Notes: a model not told the origin generated them from the sequence alone. 33,302 nucleotides of DNA from an uncultured Candidatus Marinamargulisbacteria bacterium (GCA_903902445.1 CAIUUT010000149.1:1-33302); one strand, 5' to 3'. Numbered from the stretch's first letter, positions 1 to 9,852 are shown. Numbers and translations: made by a program.

Positions 1-3000
1 GGAAATAGTTATACCATCTATCTTGGCTTACCCTTGGAATTTGGTCTTGGAATTGGTAACTCGGAACAATATTATCCTTATATATAACGAAGAGCCTGTT
101 ACTTGTGGTCACATTACCCGCTACATCTTGCATTCTTACATATATTTCATTGTAGCCGGTGGGAAGCGCGCTCCAACTTACCGCCCAATTTTTTGTGTAA
201 GAAACGATACCATCTACATTGTTAGTAACGTTAAACAAGGTTATCGAGTCGTTTCGAGAAACCAGATAGTCTACCGTATATAAATGTGAAAATTGCATAT
301 CAAATAGGTCAACATCAATGTCTAAGCTCCACAACGGAGGCTCCTTATACCACAAGTTCTGACTAACCAAAGGAACCGCTTTATTAACTATATAAGTTGG
401 CACAACCAGATCTTTTTTAAATCTTAGGAGTGGGTCGCTGACTAATAAATTACCCGCCACATCTTTAATTTTTATCGAGATGTCGTTGGTACCATTTATG
501 GTGTTATTATAGGAAATGTTTATGCCAAAAGGATAACTAGGTATTCTTGTGGATTGTGTAACCACATACCAATTACTATTAATACTATATTCAATTCTCT
601 CGATGTTAGAGAAGCTCACATCAAAGCATTCTACATTTACAGTAGATAGCCATAAAGGATCCTGCTTGTACCAAGTATTCTGTGAAACCAGTGGGACAGT
701 AATTGAGTTTGTATAGGTGGGCATTATTTCATCTTTTAATATTTGAAAAAGAATATTTGAAGTAACTCCATTCCCCACACCATCAAACACTGCCACACGA
801 ATATCATTCGTACCATTCACTAAGTTTGTCCAATTAATTGTCCACGGATTATTGGACTGATCCATATTGATTCCATGTCTTATTTCAAACCATCTATTTG
901 CAGTGGACGTATAAACACCGTATAACGCTTTATCCAGCTTAGACCCTCCAGTGTCTGAAAAATTAATACTAATCGCAGACAACCAAGACGGGGATGTTGC
1001 ATACCAATTGCCAAAACCGTAATTAGTTAAAGCATTATAACTTGGGAGAAGTGTATCTTTTAAGATAGAAAACAACTTTTCAGATAAACAGTTATTGCCT
1101 GCATTATCCGTAATACTGATGTAAATATCATTTTGACTGGCACTTAAAACATTCCAAGAAATAGAAAAATTATTATAAGTAACCAAGCTTCCGTGCATAT
1201 TTGCAGAAATTATAAAAGAAGTCCTTTGAAAATCAGAAGAAACGATATAGGAAATCTGTTCCAACCCCGAATACCCTTGATCAAAAATTGCAATATTTAT
1301 GGTATTTAAGAAACTAGGAGCCTGGTTATACCAAGAAGTAAATTTAGAAGAAGTTGGGCTATCTAGTAAATTATAAGAAGGCACAAGTGAATCCTTCTTG
1401 ATATGGAAAATCACCCCACTTGTCACAACACTTTCTGCATGGTCATTCACTTTAACCAAAATATCATTGGTTCCTTCAAGTAAATTATTCCAATCAATTG
1501 CCCAATTCCCGCTGTATTGATCACTATTAATTTCAAAATTTTCTAATTGGACCCAATTTGTAATACCGTTAATTGAAACGCCATAATATATGTATTGTAT
1601 AAGTGAGTTGCCGGAATCGGAGAAATCTACATCGATATTAAACATCCAGGTATCCTTAAAGTTGTACCATCTATTAAAATCTGCGATCTCGTGATTATTA
1701 AAAGAAGGTGGGATAACATCTTTCTTTATGATGTAAATTTTTTCTAAAACAGAGTTATTTGCCATATCATTGGCAGAAATATAGACCTCGCTTATACCAT
1801 TAATAAAATTATTCCAGATAAGCCCCAGGTCACAACTAATTATTTGTTGCAAACAATTTTTTGTTAGCATACTAGAATATTGGATGGTTCCATTATTAGA
1901 TACAAATAGCTCAACCTGATTCAACGAGGAATACTTATTGGAATCACCAGGATCCTGAACCGTAATATTTACTAAAGAAATCCAATCTGGGCAATAATTT
2001 ATCCACTGCGTAGTTCCTTCCTGCGATTTCATAATAATTGGGGGCAAAGAGTCTTTATATATATAGGCCAACATGGAAGTTGTGGCCAAATTGCCAGCAT
2101 AATCAGTTGCTCGAAGATATATTTCGTTATACCCTTGGTCTAGCGTAGCAAAGTTAATACTCCACAACTGATTAAAAGTAACAATATTCCATTCTTGCTG
2201 CGCACCCACAGAATAAAAGTGTTCGTTTGAAATAAAATCATTATACGAAACCACATACTGAGCCTCTTTTAATTTAGATAAGTCTTGATCAAAGAACTGT
2301 ATATTAAGATTAATAAACCAATTAGGAGTAGCATTTATCCAACTCTTAGTTGAGGTTATCTGGGGAACATTATTAAAAGAAGGGGGTATTTCATCCTTAT
2401 TGATACTAAAAATAACAGGGCTAATCAGAACATTGCCGGCATTATCACATATTTCCACCCGCACATCGTTTGTTCCATTATTTAGGGCAGACCAAGAAAC
2501 AGCCCAGTTATCATAATAATACTGCATTGATACATTATGTGTAATCGTAAACTTTTTTGTGGCATCAGAGTTTTGGATAAGATAATATATATCTCTGATA
2601 TTTGAACTTCCATAATCCTCGAAGTCTACATCTATATCATTAAATAATCCTCCACTAAAATTATACCAACCCCCATTATATTTTGTACCGACTCCCACGT
2701 CTTCATAGGAAGTATACGTTGGAACGATAACATCTTTAAGCACATAAAAGAGAATTTCAGATGTGGTCACATTTTTAGCATTATCAGAAACACTGGCGTA
2801 AATATCATTCGTACCATTTTGTAAATATTCCCAGGGTATCGTCCAATGATAATTATAGCTGTTAATATTTATATTTTGGCTTAATATATACCAAGAGATC
2901 GAACCATCCCAACTTACTCCATAACTAATTGCAGCTAGTTTTGATCCGCCTTGGTCATAGAAATTTATACTCGTATTTTTATACCATTCTGGAGGCTCAT

Positions 3001-6000
3001 TGTACCAAGTATTATAACTCGCTACAGGGTTATTCATCTTATTATCTATGGACGGGCATATCACGTCCTTCCAGATCTCACACACTTTATTTATCGTAGT
3101 ATTTGTTCCATTATCATTAAATGAAACATAAATTTCATTTATTCCATTCACCAACAGGTTCCAGCTAATTGACCAAGTATCTGTCATGGCAAATTTGTTT
3201 ATACTGTCGCGAATTAATACTTCTTTCCAATAACTATCAGAGGAAATTATGTATTGAGCCTTTTTTAAAAGGGAGTACCCCTGGTCTCCAAAAGTTACAT
3301 TGACAGTATTTAGCCATGGCATCGGGAGATTTTCCCATACTGGCAAATAATCTAAACTGCTATTATAGGTTGGCTTAATTACATCTTTTAAAAAATGAAA
3401 TAAAGTATTTGAGACCACCAAATTTCCTGCATTATCAGAAATAACCACATAAATATTATTAGTGCCATTTGCTAAGTTGCTAAATGGTATTTTCCATTCA
3501 TTATTATACGTAGTCACATTAAGATTTTGCGAAATACAGTAATTAAAAGTCCCCTGTAGGTTGACAACTCTGTACCCAACATAGTTTAGCTTTGAATCTC
3601 CACTATCAACAAAATACACACTAATGTTATTTAGCCAATCGGGAGAATAATTGTACCAAGTATTGAAACTAGAGTTTTCCTCGTTAATATAAAAAGGAGA
3701 AAGGCTATCTCTGCGAACAGAAAAAAGAACCGCACTTTGAGTACTATTTGTTGCGTTATCATTAAAAGAAATTATAAACTCATTGATGCCATTTTCTAGC
3801 CAATTCCACAAAACTCCTAAAGGGGCGTAGCTGGGTTGATTAATATTGGCGGCTACAACATATTTATGTATCCCCGTATGATTATTGGAAATATATAGCT
3901 CGTACGTTGCTAAGTTTGAATACCCTTCATCAAAAAGTTGGACATTAAAATTATTCATAAAACTTTGGTAAGATTTGTACCAAATTGTAAATTTTACATC
4001 TGAGGGATCTTCAAAAGACGTAAAAGTCGGGACAATTAAATCTTTCTTAATAGAAAATATTATGTCACTTTTGGTAGAGTTGTTTGCATTATCTGTAACA
4101 AGCACGTAAATATTATTTGTTCCATTATCGAGTAAACTCCAGTTTATCCCCCACAAATTGTTATACGTCACTACACTGCTGTTTGAAATAATAACAACGT
4201 CTACGCGATTACCACTGTTCTCAACTTCATAATTTATGACCTTTAAATTTGAGAACCCAGGATCATTAAAAGCGACATTCATAGAGTTTATCCAATTAGG
4301 CGTGGCATTGTACCATGCCGCAAATTTTGCACCCCATTTATTCTCATTACTCGTATAAAGGGGAGGGATAATATCCTTTTTAATAGTAAACAGCATGGAA
4401 TAATCCCTATTATCGATTTTATCATCCACTGAAATCGCAATATAATTCAAGCCATTTTCCAAACTATCCCAATTAATTGCCCAATAATTGCAATATTGAT
4501 CAGCATTAACATTCTTTGAAATCGTAAACCATGTCTTAGCCACATCATTGGAGACGCTATACGCTATATCATTAATTCCACTTCCAGGCTGTTCAAACAA
4601 ATTCACACTAATACTCTGCAGCCAATCTTCGCTAAGCCTATACCATGGATCAAATAATCCTGCATCCATATTGTTTACTATTCTCGGGGGATAAGTATCT
4701 TTAAGTATTTTAAAAACAAATTGGGAGTTTTCATTTTCCGCATAATCTATCACGCTCACATGAATATCATTCACCCCTTCTTGTAAATCCGACCAAATGA
4801 TACTCCAATCGTTATTATAAGTTGGCACCTTTAAGAATTGCTTAATGAAGACATCTCTAATTTGTTCATTAGCCGACACAATGTACTTTATGTCTTTAAT
4901 TTGGGAAAATTCCTCATCTTTAAAGTCCACATTAATACTGCTCATCCAATTCGGACGTGCGCTATACCAAGTAGAGAATTTTTGGTCAGCTGGGTTTTCA
5001 TTATTATATATTTGAGGCATTACGATATCTTTCTGTATCCAAAATACTTTTTGATACTCACTCCATCCCGCATTATCATTCACGCTAACATATACTTCAT
5101 TCACACCATTAGTAAGCACATTAAAGCTAACTGTCCACAGATTGCTATAAAGAGGATTATTAAAATTCCTAGCTAAAAAATTATAGGTAAGAATTTGACC
5201 ATTATTAGAAATGAGATATTTAATATCAGCAATATTGGACTGAGTATCTACAAATTCAACGCCAACATTATTCATCCAATCTTCTTCGTTCTTTTTCCAT
5301 GAGCCTTGATAATCGACTTGGCTAACATTATTAATAATACTAGGTGTAATCGTATCCTTTTTTATTTGTGTCAGGTATTGTTGCTTTTGATTTGTGGCAT
5401 AGTCATTTATAGAAACCCATACCTCATTTATTCCCTGGCCTAGATAGCTCCAACTTATCCCCCAATTTTTACTATAGGCATTAGTATTTAAGTTTTTTGT
5501 TATTAAATACCACTGCATCTGTTCATTGCTTGATATACCGAAAAATATTTGATTTATATTGGAGCTTGCGACGTCACTAAAACTAACGGCCATTAAATCA
5601 TAAGCACCCACATCGTGGGTTTGCCATTGAGAAAATCTATTATCCAATAAATTTAAGCTCTGATTTACGGTAGGAGGCCGCGTGTCCTTCAAAATAACCA
5701 ACACTGAACTGGTTGCTAAATTTCCTGCATTATCCTTTACCCCTAATATTAACCTATTAATGCCTTCATCCAAGATTGAAAAACTTACCAGCAATTGCTT
5801 GGTAATATTTGTTTCATTCCCCACTCCTGTTATATTTATGGTTGGGGAGTTATTGTACAAGTAGTAGGCAGCGCCAAGCTTTGAGCCACCAATATCGCTG
5901 AAATTGGCCGTAATATTCATCATCCAATTGGCAGTATTGTTATACCAAGTATTTTGCTGGGCTAAATTTACATAAACCGCAAAAGAGGGAGCGACGACAT

Positions 6001-6442
6001 CATTAAAAAGGAAGCAAGCATTTTCCGTACTCCACATTCCCACATTATTTTCTTCATCCATAAAGCGAATTACCCAACTATAGGTAACTCTCCATTCAAA
6101 ATCACTACCAGAATAATTTAAGGGCCCACTATAATTATTTGCCGTAAGGATTCCTGCTTGCAAGTCAACCCAACCACTATCCCAACTTACATTCTGTGCT
6201 AAAAAGGTTGAACCCCTCGCTACCATTATTTGATATTTAAGAGCACCGTCATTAAAATCGGCATCGATAAAATTAGCTCTAAAATTTATTCCGTAGTTTA
6301 CTGAAATATCCAGAGGGTTTATCCTACTGTTTACTTTTAGCAAAGTGGGTTCTTTTGGTAGAAAGCCGACAGCTAAGGTAATGCTAAGAATAAACATAAT
6401 GACAGTAAATTTTAAAACATATAACTTAATTTTTTTTATCAA
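1..6442 (-). CDS. Giant secreted/surface tandem Ig-like repeat protein; N-terminus in window, C-terminus runs off the left edge
   Basis: I translated the minus strand from a TTG at 6442 (preceded by GGGGA; upstream in-frame stop at 6448-6446). Product begins (M)IKKIKLYVLKFTVIMFILSITLAVGFLPKEPTLLKVNSRINPLDISVNYGINFRANFIDADFNDG..., a signal-peptide-like start. The same frame is open at positions 2-180 (...SWSALPTGYNEIYVRMQDVAGNVTTSNRLFVIYKDNIVPSYQFQDQIPRVSQDRWYNYF). The ORF track lists no minus-strand ORF in 1-6440, as expected for one unbroken ORF lacking a stop in the window. Confidence 0.9.
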   Translation of the reverse strand, partial: MIKKIKLYVLKFTVIMFILSITLAVGFLPKEPTLLKVNSRINPLDISVNYGINFRANFIDADFNDGALKYQIMVARGSTFLAQNVSWDSGWVDLQAGILTANNYSGPLNYSGSDFEWRVTYSWVIRFMDEENNVGMWSTENACFLFNDVVAPSFAVYVNLAQQNTWYNNTANWMMNITANFSDIGGSKLGAAYYLYNNSPTINITGVGNETNITKQLLVSFSILDEGINRLILGVKDNAGNLATSSVLVILKDTRPPTVNQSLNLLDNRFSQWQTHDVGAYDLMAVSFSDVASSNINQIFFGISSNEQMQWYLITKNLNTNAYSKNWGISWSYLGQGINEVWVSINDYATNQKQQYLTQIKKDTITPSIINNVSQVDYQGSWKKNEEDWMNNVGVEFVDTQSNIADIKYLISNNGQILTYNFLARNFNNPLYSNLWTVSFNVLTNGVNEVYVSVNDNAGWSEYQKVFWIQKDIVMPQIYNNENPADQKFSTWYSARPNWMSSINVDFKDEEFSQIKDIKYIVSANEQIRDVFIKQFLKVPTYNNDWSIIWSDLQEGVNDIHVSVIDYAENENSQFVFKILKDTYPPRIVNNMDAGLFDPWYRLSEDWLQSISVNLFEQPGSGINDIAYSVSNDVAKTWFTISKNVNADQYCNYWAINWDSLENGLNYIAISVDDKIDNRDYSMLFTIKKDIIPPLYTSNENKWGAKFAAWYNATPNWINSMNVAFNDPGFSNLKVINYEVENSGNRVDVVIISNSSVVTYNNLWGINWSLLDNGTNNIYVLVTDNANNSTKSDIIFSIKKDLIVPTFTSFEDPSDVKFTIWYKSYQSFMNNFNVQLFDEGYSNLATYELYISNNHTGIHKYVVAANINQPSYAPLGVLWNWLENGINEFIISFNDNATNSTQSAVLFSVRRDSLSPFYINEENSSFNTWYNYSPDWLNNISVYFVDSGDSKLNYVGYRVVNLQGTFNYCISQNLNVTTYNNEWKIPFSNLANGTNNIYVVISDNAGNLVVSNTLFHFLKDVIKPTYNSSLDYLPVWENLPMPWLNTVNVTFGDQGYSLLKKAQYIISSDSYWKEVLIRDSINKFAMTDTWSISWNLLVNGINEIYVSFNDNGTNTTINKVCEIWKDVICPSIDNKMNNPVASYNTWYNEPPEWYKNTSINFYDQGGSKLAAISYGVSWDGSISWYILSQNININSYNYHWTIPWEYLQNGTNDIYASVSDNAKNVTTSEILFYVLKDVIVPTYTSYEDVGVGTKYNGGWYNFSGGLFNDIDVDFEDYGSSNIRDIYYLIQNSDATKKFTITHNVSMQYYYDNWAVSWSALNNGTNDVRVEICDNAGNVLISPVIFSINKDEIPPSFNNVPQITSTKSWINATPNWFINLNIQFFDQDLSKLKEAQYVVSYNDFISNEHFYSVGAQQEWNIVTFNQLWSINFATLDQGYNEIYLRATDYAGNLATTSMLAYIYKDSLPPIIMKSQEGTTQWINYCPDWISLVNITVQDPGDSNKYSSLNQVELFVSNNGTIQYSSMLTKNCLQQIISCDLGLIWNNFINGISEVYISANDMANNSVLEKIYIIKKDVIPPSFNNHEIADFNRWYNFKDTWMFNIDVDFSDSGNSLIQYIYYGVSINGITNWVQLENFEINSDQYSGNWAIDWNNLLEGTNDILVKVNDHAESVVTSGVIFHIKKDSLVPSYNLLDSPTSSKFTSWYNQAPSFLNTINIAIFDQGYSGLEQISYIVSSDFQRTSFIISANMHGSLVTYNNFSISWNVLSASQNDIYISITDNAGNNCLSEKLFSILKDTLLPSYNALTNYGFGNWYATSPSWLSAISINFSDTGGSKLDKALYGVYTSTANRWFEIRHGINMDQSNNPWTINWTNLVNGTNDIRVAVFDGVGNGVTSNILFQILKDEIMPTYTNSITVPLVSQNTWYKQDPLWLSTVNVECFDVSFSNIERIEYSINSNWYVVTQSTRIPSYPFGINISYNNTINGTNDISIKIKDVAGNLLVSDPLLRFKKDLVVPTYIVNKAVPLVSQNLWYKEPPLWSLDIDVDLFDMQFSHLYTVDYLVSRNDSITLFNVTNNVDGIVSYTKNWAVSWSALPTGYNEIYVRMQDVAGNVTTSNRLFVIYKDNIVPSYQFQDQIPRVSQDRWYNYF
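74..6001 (-). repeat. Tandem protein repeat: 18 consecutive ~110-aa Ig-like units
   Basis: Asp codon of the inter-repeat I-x-[KRN]-D motif falls at + coordinates 74, 410, 731, 1055, 1391, 1718, 2051, 2393, 2732, 3065, 3383, 3707, 4040, 4373, 4697, 5027, 5354, 5684 and 5999. All are in one reading frame, with spacings of 315-342 bp that are all divisible by 3. Example unit: LKDVIVPTYTSYEDVGVGTKYNGGWYNFSGGLFNDIDVDFEDYGSSNIRDIYYLIQNSDATKKFTITHNVSMQYYYDNWAVSWSALNNGTNDVRVEICDNAGNVLISPVIFSINKD. Confidence 0.9.
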
Positions 6443-6652
6443 AAATTATTCCCCAAGTTTAGACAAAAGATTACCCTTAAGAGTTTACCTACTATTGTAC
6501 TCAATTTTCCCAGATATTTTAAGAGATGGCTCAAATATTTATTGTCACGACATTACATATATTCCCGCTTTATAGAGATTTAAACATTTATTAGCCATAA
6601 GCCATGTAATTAAAGGACTTGGCCACCGCAGACGATGGAGAAAACTAAATTA

Positions 6653-7408
6653 TTATTTATTAATATTTAAATAATAATAGTCGCTTTTTTTATATTTCTT
6701 CAAATAGTCTTCCAACCAATATAAATCGTTACTATTTTTATCAACTAAAATAAAATTTTCTTGAGGCAAAACAAGTTCATTACCGCCTTCTAATTGGCTA
6801 AACACATAGATTAATGAATTGGTTCCTGTCACAGTGCTTGCTGGCTTATCTTCGGAAAAATCAAATACCTTATAACCTTGCTTTATTTTTTGTGCGAAAT
6901 CATCATCATTAATTACCTTACTTTTTAAACCATTTCTGGCCTCAAAATACAATTTCAAGGAATTATAATCTACTGTTTTATCTAAATATAAACATAAATC
7001 CGGATAGTTCAACAAAAACCCAGTTATTCCCTCCTCAAAAGCATATACATTTTTATAACCATAATAATTCATAGCTATTTGTGCAGCATTAAAACTCATG
7101 CCACAAGAGGTGTTATGGCAATAAAAAACAATAAATTTCTTATCTATATTTTGTTTAACTAAATTCTGAATTTTACTTTTATCTAAGTTAATTAAAGGAA
7201 TATTATAAGCATTTTTTATTCTGGCTACCTTAAAAGCATAAGAAGACCTTACATCAATAATTATAGAATCATCCATAATCGCCCTAAATTCTTCAGAATT
7301 TAATGGGTTAACTTCCAGGTATTTTTCGCGCAGAGAACCACTACTAGCGATACTTAACGGCACTATAATAAATACTACCGCAAGTAATAATCTCACTACT
7401 CTTTTCAT
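6653..7408 (-). CDS. Exported rhodanese-domain protein (active N-terminal domain plus probable degenerate second domain)
   Basis: N-terminal hydrophobic signal MKRVVRLLLAVVFIIVPLSIASS; IIDVRSSYAFKVARIKNAYNIP and FIVFYCHNTSCGMSFNAAQIAMNYYGYKNVYAFEEGITGF are rhodanese motifs with the catalytic-loop Cys. AAGGA SD before ATG. Confidence 0.8.
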   Translation of the reverse strand: MKRVVRLLLAVVFIIVPLSIASSGSLREKYLEVNPLNSEEFRAIMDDSIIIDVRSSYAFKVARIKNAYNIPLINLDKSKIQNLVKQNIDKKFIVFYCHNTSCGMSFNAAQIAMNYYGYKNVYAFEEGITGFLLNYPDLCLYLDKTVDYNSLKLYFEARNGLKSKVINDDDFAQKIKQGYKVFDFSEDKPASTVTGTNSLIYVFSQLEGGNELVLPQENFILVDKNSNDLYWLEDYLKKYKKSDYYYLNINK

Positions 7409-7429
7409 TATTCTATCCTTAAAAATGTC

Positions 7430-7588
7430 TTATTCGGGATTGAAACTATCTTTTCCAACACCACACGTTGGACATGTCCAATCTTCTGGCAAGTTCTCAA
7501 AGGAAGTTCCCGCCGCTATTGCATTATCTGCATCTCCTTCTTCAGGATTATAAACATAACCACAAACTGTACATACATATTTTCCCAT
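7430..7588 (-). CDS. Rubredoxin (52 aa), absent from the ORF track because it is short
   Basis: Minus-strand translation [52 protein letters not shown] has both CxxCG knuckles and the canonical YxYxPExGD...F..LPEDWxCPxCGVGKDxF pattern. Confidence 0.96.
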   Translation of the reverse strand: MGKYVCTVCGYVYNPEEGDADNAIAAGTSFENLPEDWTCPTCGVGKDSFNPE

Positions 7589-7614
7589 TTTATTTTTTCC
7601 TTTCGTTTCATTCT

Positions 7615-8136
7615 CTATTTTTTTTGTTCAAAATAGGTAGGCGCACTCTTTGGAGACTTCCCTTTTTTAACTTCATGATAATAGGCATAAGTCATAGGAG
7701 TTGCATCCTTTATTAGCTTTGAAGAAACTAACTCCCCCAGATAAACGGTGTGAGTACCAGCATCCAATTGAGATACAACCTTTACCTCCATATAGGAAAC
7801 ACTAAAATCTGTAACGATGAGAACACCAGTTTCACCAGTTTCAAAACTTGTACCAATAAATTTATCTATATCCCTACCAGACTTAAAACCAAATTTTCCA
7901 ATAAAAGTCATCGGAGTATCTTGTTCTAATACAGAAACCGAAAAAGACCTGCTCTTTTCGATAAACTCATGGGTTAAATTCTTCTTATTAATACATATCC
8001 CTAGCACAATCGGCTGGGAAGTAACCTGGAACACAACATTAGCAATTTGCCCACTTAGTTTGTCCCCTAGATTTGAGGAAATAACATAAAGTCCATATCC
8101 TAAAGTAAAGAGAGCCTCATGTTCTATTTTACCCAA
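7615..8136 (-). CDS. Flavin reductase-like (FMN-binding) protein, likely rubredoxin/FDP electron donor
   Basis: [85 protein letters not shown] matches the flavin-reductase domain found in high-molecular-weight rubredoxins; starts directly after the FDP stop. Confidence 0.85.
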   Translation of the reverse strand: MGKIEHEALFTLGYGLYVISSNLGDKLSGQIANVVFQVTSQPIVLGICINKKNLTHEFIEKSRSFSVSVLEQDTPMTFIGKFGFKSGRDIDKFIGTSFETGETGVLIVTDFSVSYMEVKVVSQLDAGTHTVYLGELVSSKLIKDATPMTYAYYHEVKKGKSPKSAPTYFEQKK

Positions 8137-9333
8137 TTAAATACTCTCTCCAACTTTTACACCAAAAGCATAACACTGCGTTAGCTCTTCCTCCGTTGGC
8201 ACATACTGAAATCTCAAGCTCTCGCCTACCAACTCGACTTTCATTTCTTCTAGGGATTGCTTAATAATGCTTACCGCTTCACCACTCCAACCAAAAGAAC
8301 CAAATGCCTGCCCCCTTAGCCCGATTGGTTTTAATCCCTTTAAGTATGATAAAACATCAGCTAATGAAGGGAATACTCCATTATTTATGGTAGGTGAGCC
8401 CACTAATAATATTTCGGCATCCATAACCTCGAGAACGATATCGCTTCTATTATTGGCATCCAATGCCATTAATTTAACGTCATATCCCACAGAATATAAA
8501 CCATCGGAAATGGCTCTTGCCATTTTGTCTGTACTTCCCCACATAGTATCGTAAATAATAATAGCTTTCTTAACTTTTTCTTGCTTTACGAGTGAAGAAT
8601 ATAGATCTAATATCCACTTAACCTCTTCCTCTTTCCTCCAAACAGGTCCGTGATCCGGCGCAATAACCCTTATTTTTAAGTCAAGTTTTGGCAAGTTATT
8701 TAGCAAACCCTGTACGACACTAGAATAAGGCAAAATAATATTGGCATAATATTTTCTTACTTCATGCATTAGGACGGTTTTATCGATCTCATCACTAAAT
8801 CTTTGCATGCTTGCTAAATGCATTCCAAAACCATCTTGAGAGAATAGCACACCATCCTCTTCATAATACGTAAACATACTGTCGGGCCAATGCAACATTC
8901 TTGTCTCAATAAACTTTAAGTTCACATTCCCTAAGGTCAACGACTCTCCATTTTTAACAGAATCCAACTTTAGGTCATTTCCTAATTGTTTATTTAAAGC
9001 TTTAATACCCATTGTTGAGGCATAAACTTTCTTTGGTTTAACCACGGCAATAGCTTTAACCAAGGAACCAGAGTGATCCATTTCAGCATGGTTTGAAACA
9101 ATATACTCAATTTTCTGAGGATCAATTACAGACTCAATCCTTTGCATCATTTCTTCGAAAAACTGTTCTTTTACTGTATCAATTAAAATAGGTTCTTTGC
9201 CTAAAATAAGATACGCATTGTAGGTCGAACCTCTCTGGGTTGCGTAACCATGAAAGTTACGCATATTCCAGTCTATGGCCCCTACCCAATAAACATTCTT
9301 GCTTATCGCAACCGCGTGAAAAGAAGTGTCCAT
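8137..9333 (-). CDS. Flavodiiron protein (FprA-like O2/NO reductase)
   Basis: Diiron ligands in NHAEMDHSGSL, RMLHWPDSM, FSQDGFG and APDHGPVW; C-terminal flavodoxin domain IIYDTMWGSTDKMARAI. Confidence 0.95.
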   Translation of the reverse strand: MDTSFHAVAISKNVYWVGAIDWNMRNFHGYATQRGSTYNAYLILGKEPILIDTVKEQFFEEMMQRIESVIDPQKIEYIVSNHAEMDHSGSLVKAIAVVKPKKVYASTMGIKALNKQLGNDLKLDSVKNGESLTLGNVNLKFIETRMLHWPDSMFTYYEEDGVLFSQDGFGMHLASMQRFSDEIDKTVLMHEVRKYYANIILPYSSVVQGLLNNLPKLDLKIRVIAPDHGPVWRKEEEVKWILDLYSSLVKQEKVKKAIIIYDTMWGSTDKMARAISDGLYSVGYDVKLMALDANNRSDIVLEVMDAEILLVGSPTINNGVFPSLADVLSYLKGLKPIGLRGQAFGSFGWSGEAVSIIKQSLEEMKVELVGESLRFQYVPTEEELTQCYAFGVKVGESI

Positions 9334-9336
9334 AAT

Positions 9337-9852
9337 CTATATAACAACACCAATTGGTGGGATAAACGTCCTAGCCGCTAGGTCCTTATCGACTAAGAAC
9401 CAACCATTTGCCTGGTTATCAACCAATTTCAAGCTTTGAATTACTCCATCCACAGATGATTCTTCTTCCACCTGTTCATTCACAAACCATTGCAGGAAAG
9501 CCACTGAGGCATAGTCTTTTAAGTCCGTTGCAATACTTACCAAGTTGTTAATTAGTCCAGTCACCACTACCTCATGTTTGTAGGATTCTTCAAAAACTTC
9601 CAAGGGGCTATTCCACTCTGAAGGAGGCGCTTTAATTTCGGCAAGGACCACCTTGCCTTGTCTTTCCAATAGGAAAGCAAAAAACCTTTTGGCATGCGTA
9701 AGTTCTTCCATAGCCTGAACGCGCATCCAACTAGCAAAGCCTTTTAAGTTAATATTCTCAAAATAGCCAGCCATAGATAGGTATAAATAAGCTGAGTACA
9801 TTTCAGCATTAATCTGAGCATTCATCGCTTTTTGCATTTTAATATCTATCAT
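9337..9852 (-). CDS. Ferritin (non-haem, FtnA-like)
   Basis: MQKAMNAQINAEMYSAYLYLSMAGYFENINLKGFASWMRVQAMEELTHAKRFFAFLLERQG with ferroxidase-site Glu/His; NEQVEEE in the last helix. Confidence 0.95.
   Translation of the reverse strand: MIDIKMQKAMNAQINAEMYSAYLYLSMAGYFENINLKGFASWMRVQAMEELTHAKRFFAFLLERQGKVVLAEIKAPPSEWNSPLEVFEESYKHEVVVTGLINNLVSIATDLKDYASVAFLQWFVNEQVEEESSVDGVIQSLKLVDNQANGWFLVDKDLAARTFIPPIGVVI

Noticed and set aside
23-283. Plus-strand ORF of 86 aa (also 4838-5176, 5682-5864, 6345-6575)
   Set aside because: The first three lie antisense inside the giant minus-strand repeat ORF. Their compositions do not resemble a known family. 6345-6575 overlaps the giant gene's signal-peptide region.
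74-6001. CRISPR-like array, considered because of regular ~330-bp periodicity
   Set aside because: Periodicity is protein-coding (in-frame, all spacings divisible by 3), with diverged units and no short identical direct repeats.
6640-6700. AT-rich palindromic stretch (attatttattaatatttaaataataat) as a possible terminator
   Set aside because: It lies within the end of the rhodanese coding sequence (YYYLNINK*), has no GC stem and no clean U-tract; could arise from low-complexity codons.
7468-8554. Plus-strand ORFs 7468-7716, 7817-8089, 8267-8554 and also 9832-10050, 10019-10255
   Set aside because: Antisense to confidently identified rubredoxin, flavin reductase, FDP, ferritin and SOR genes; no family motifs.
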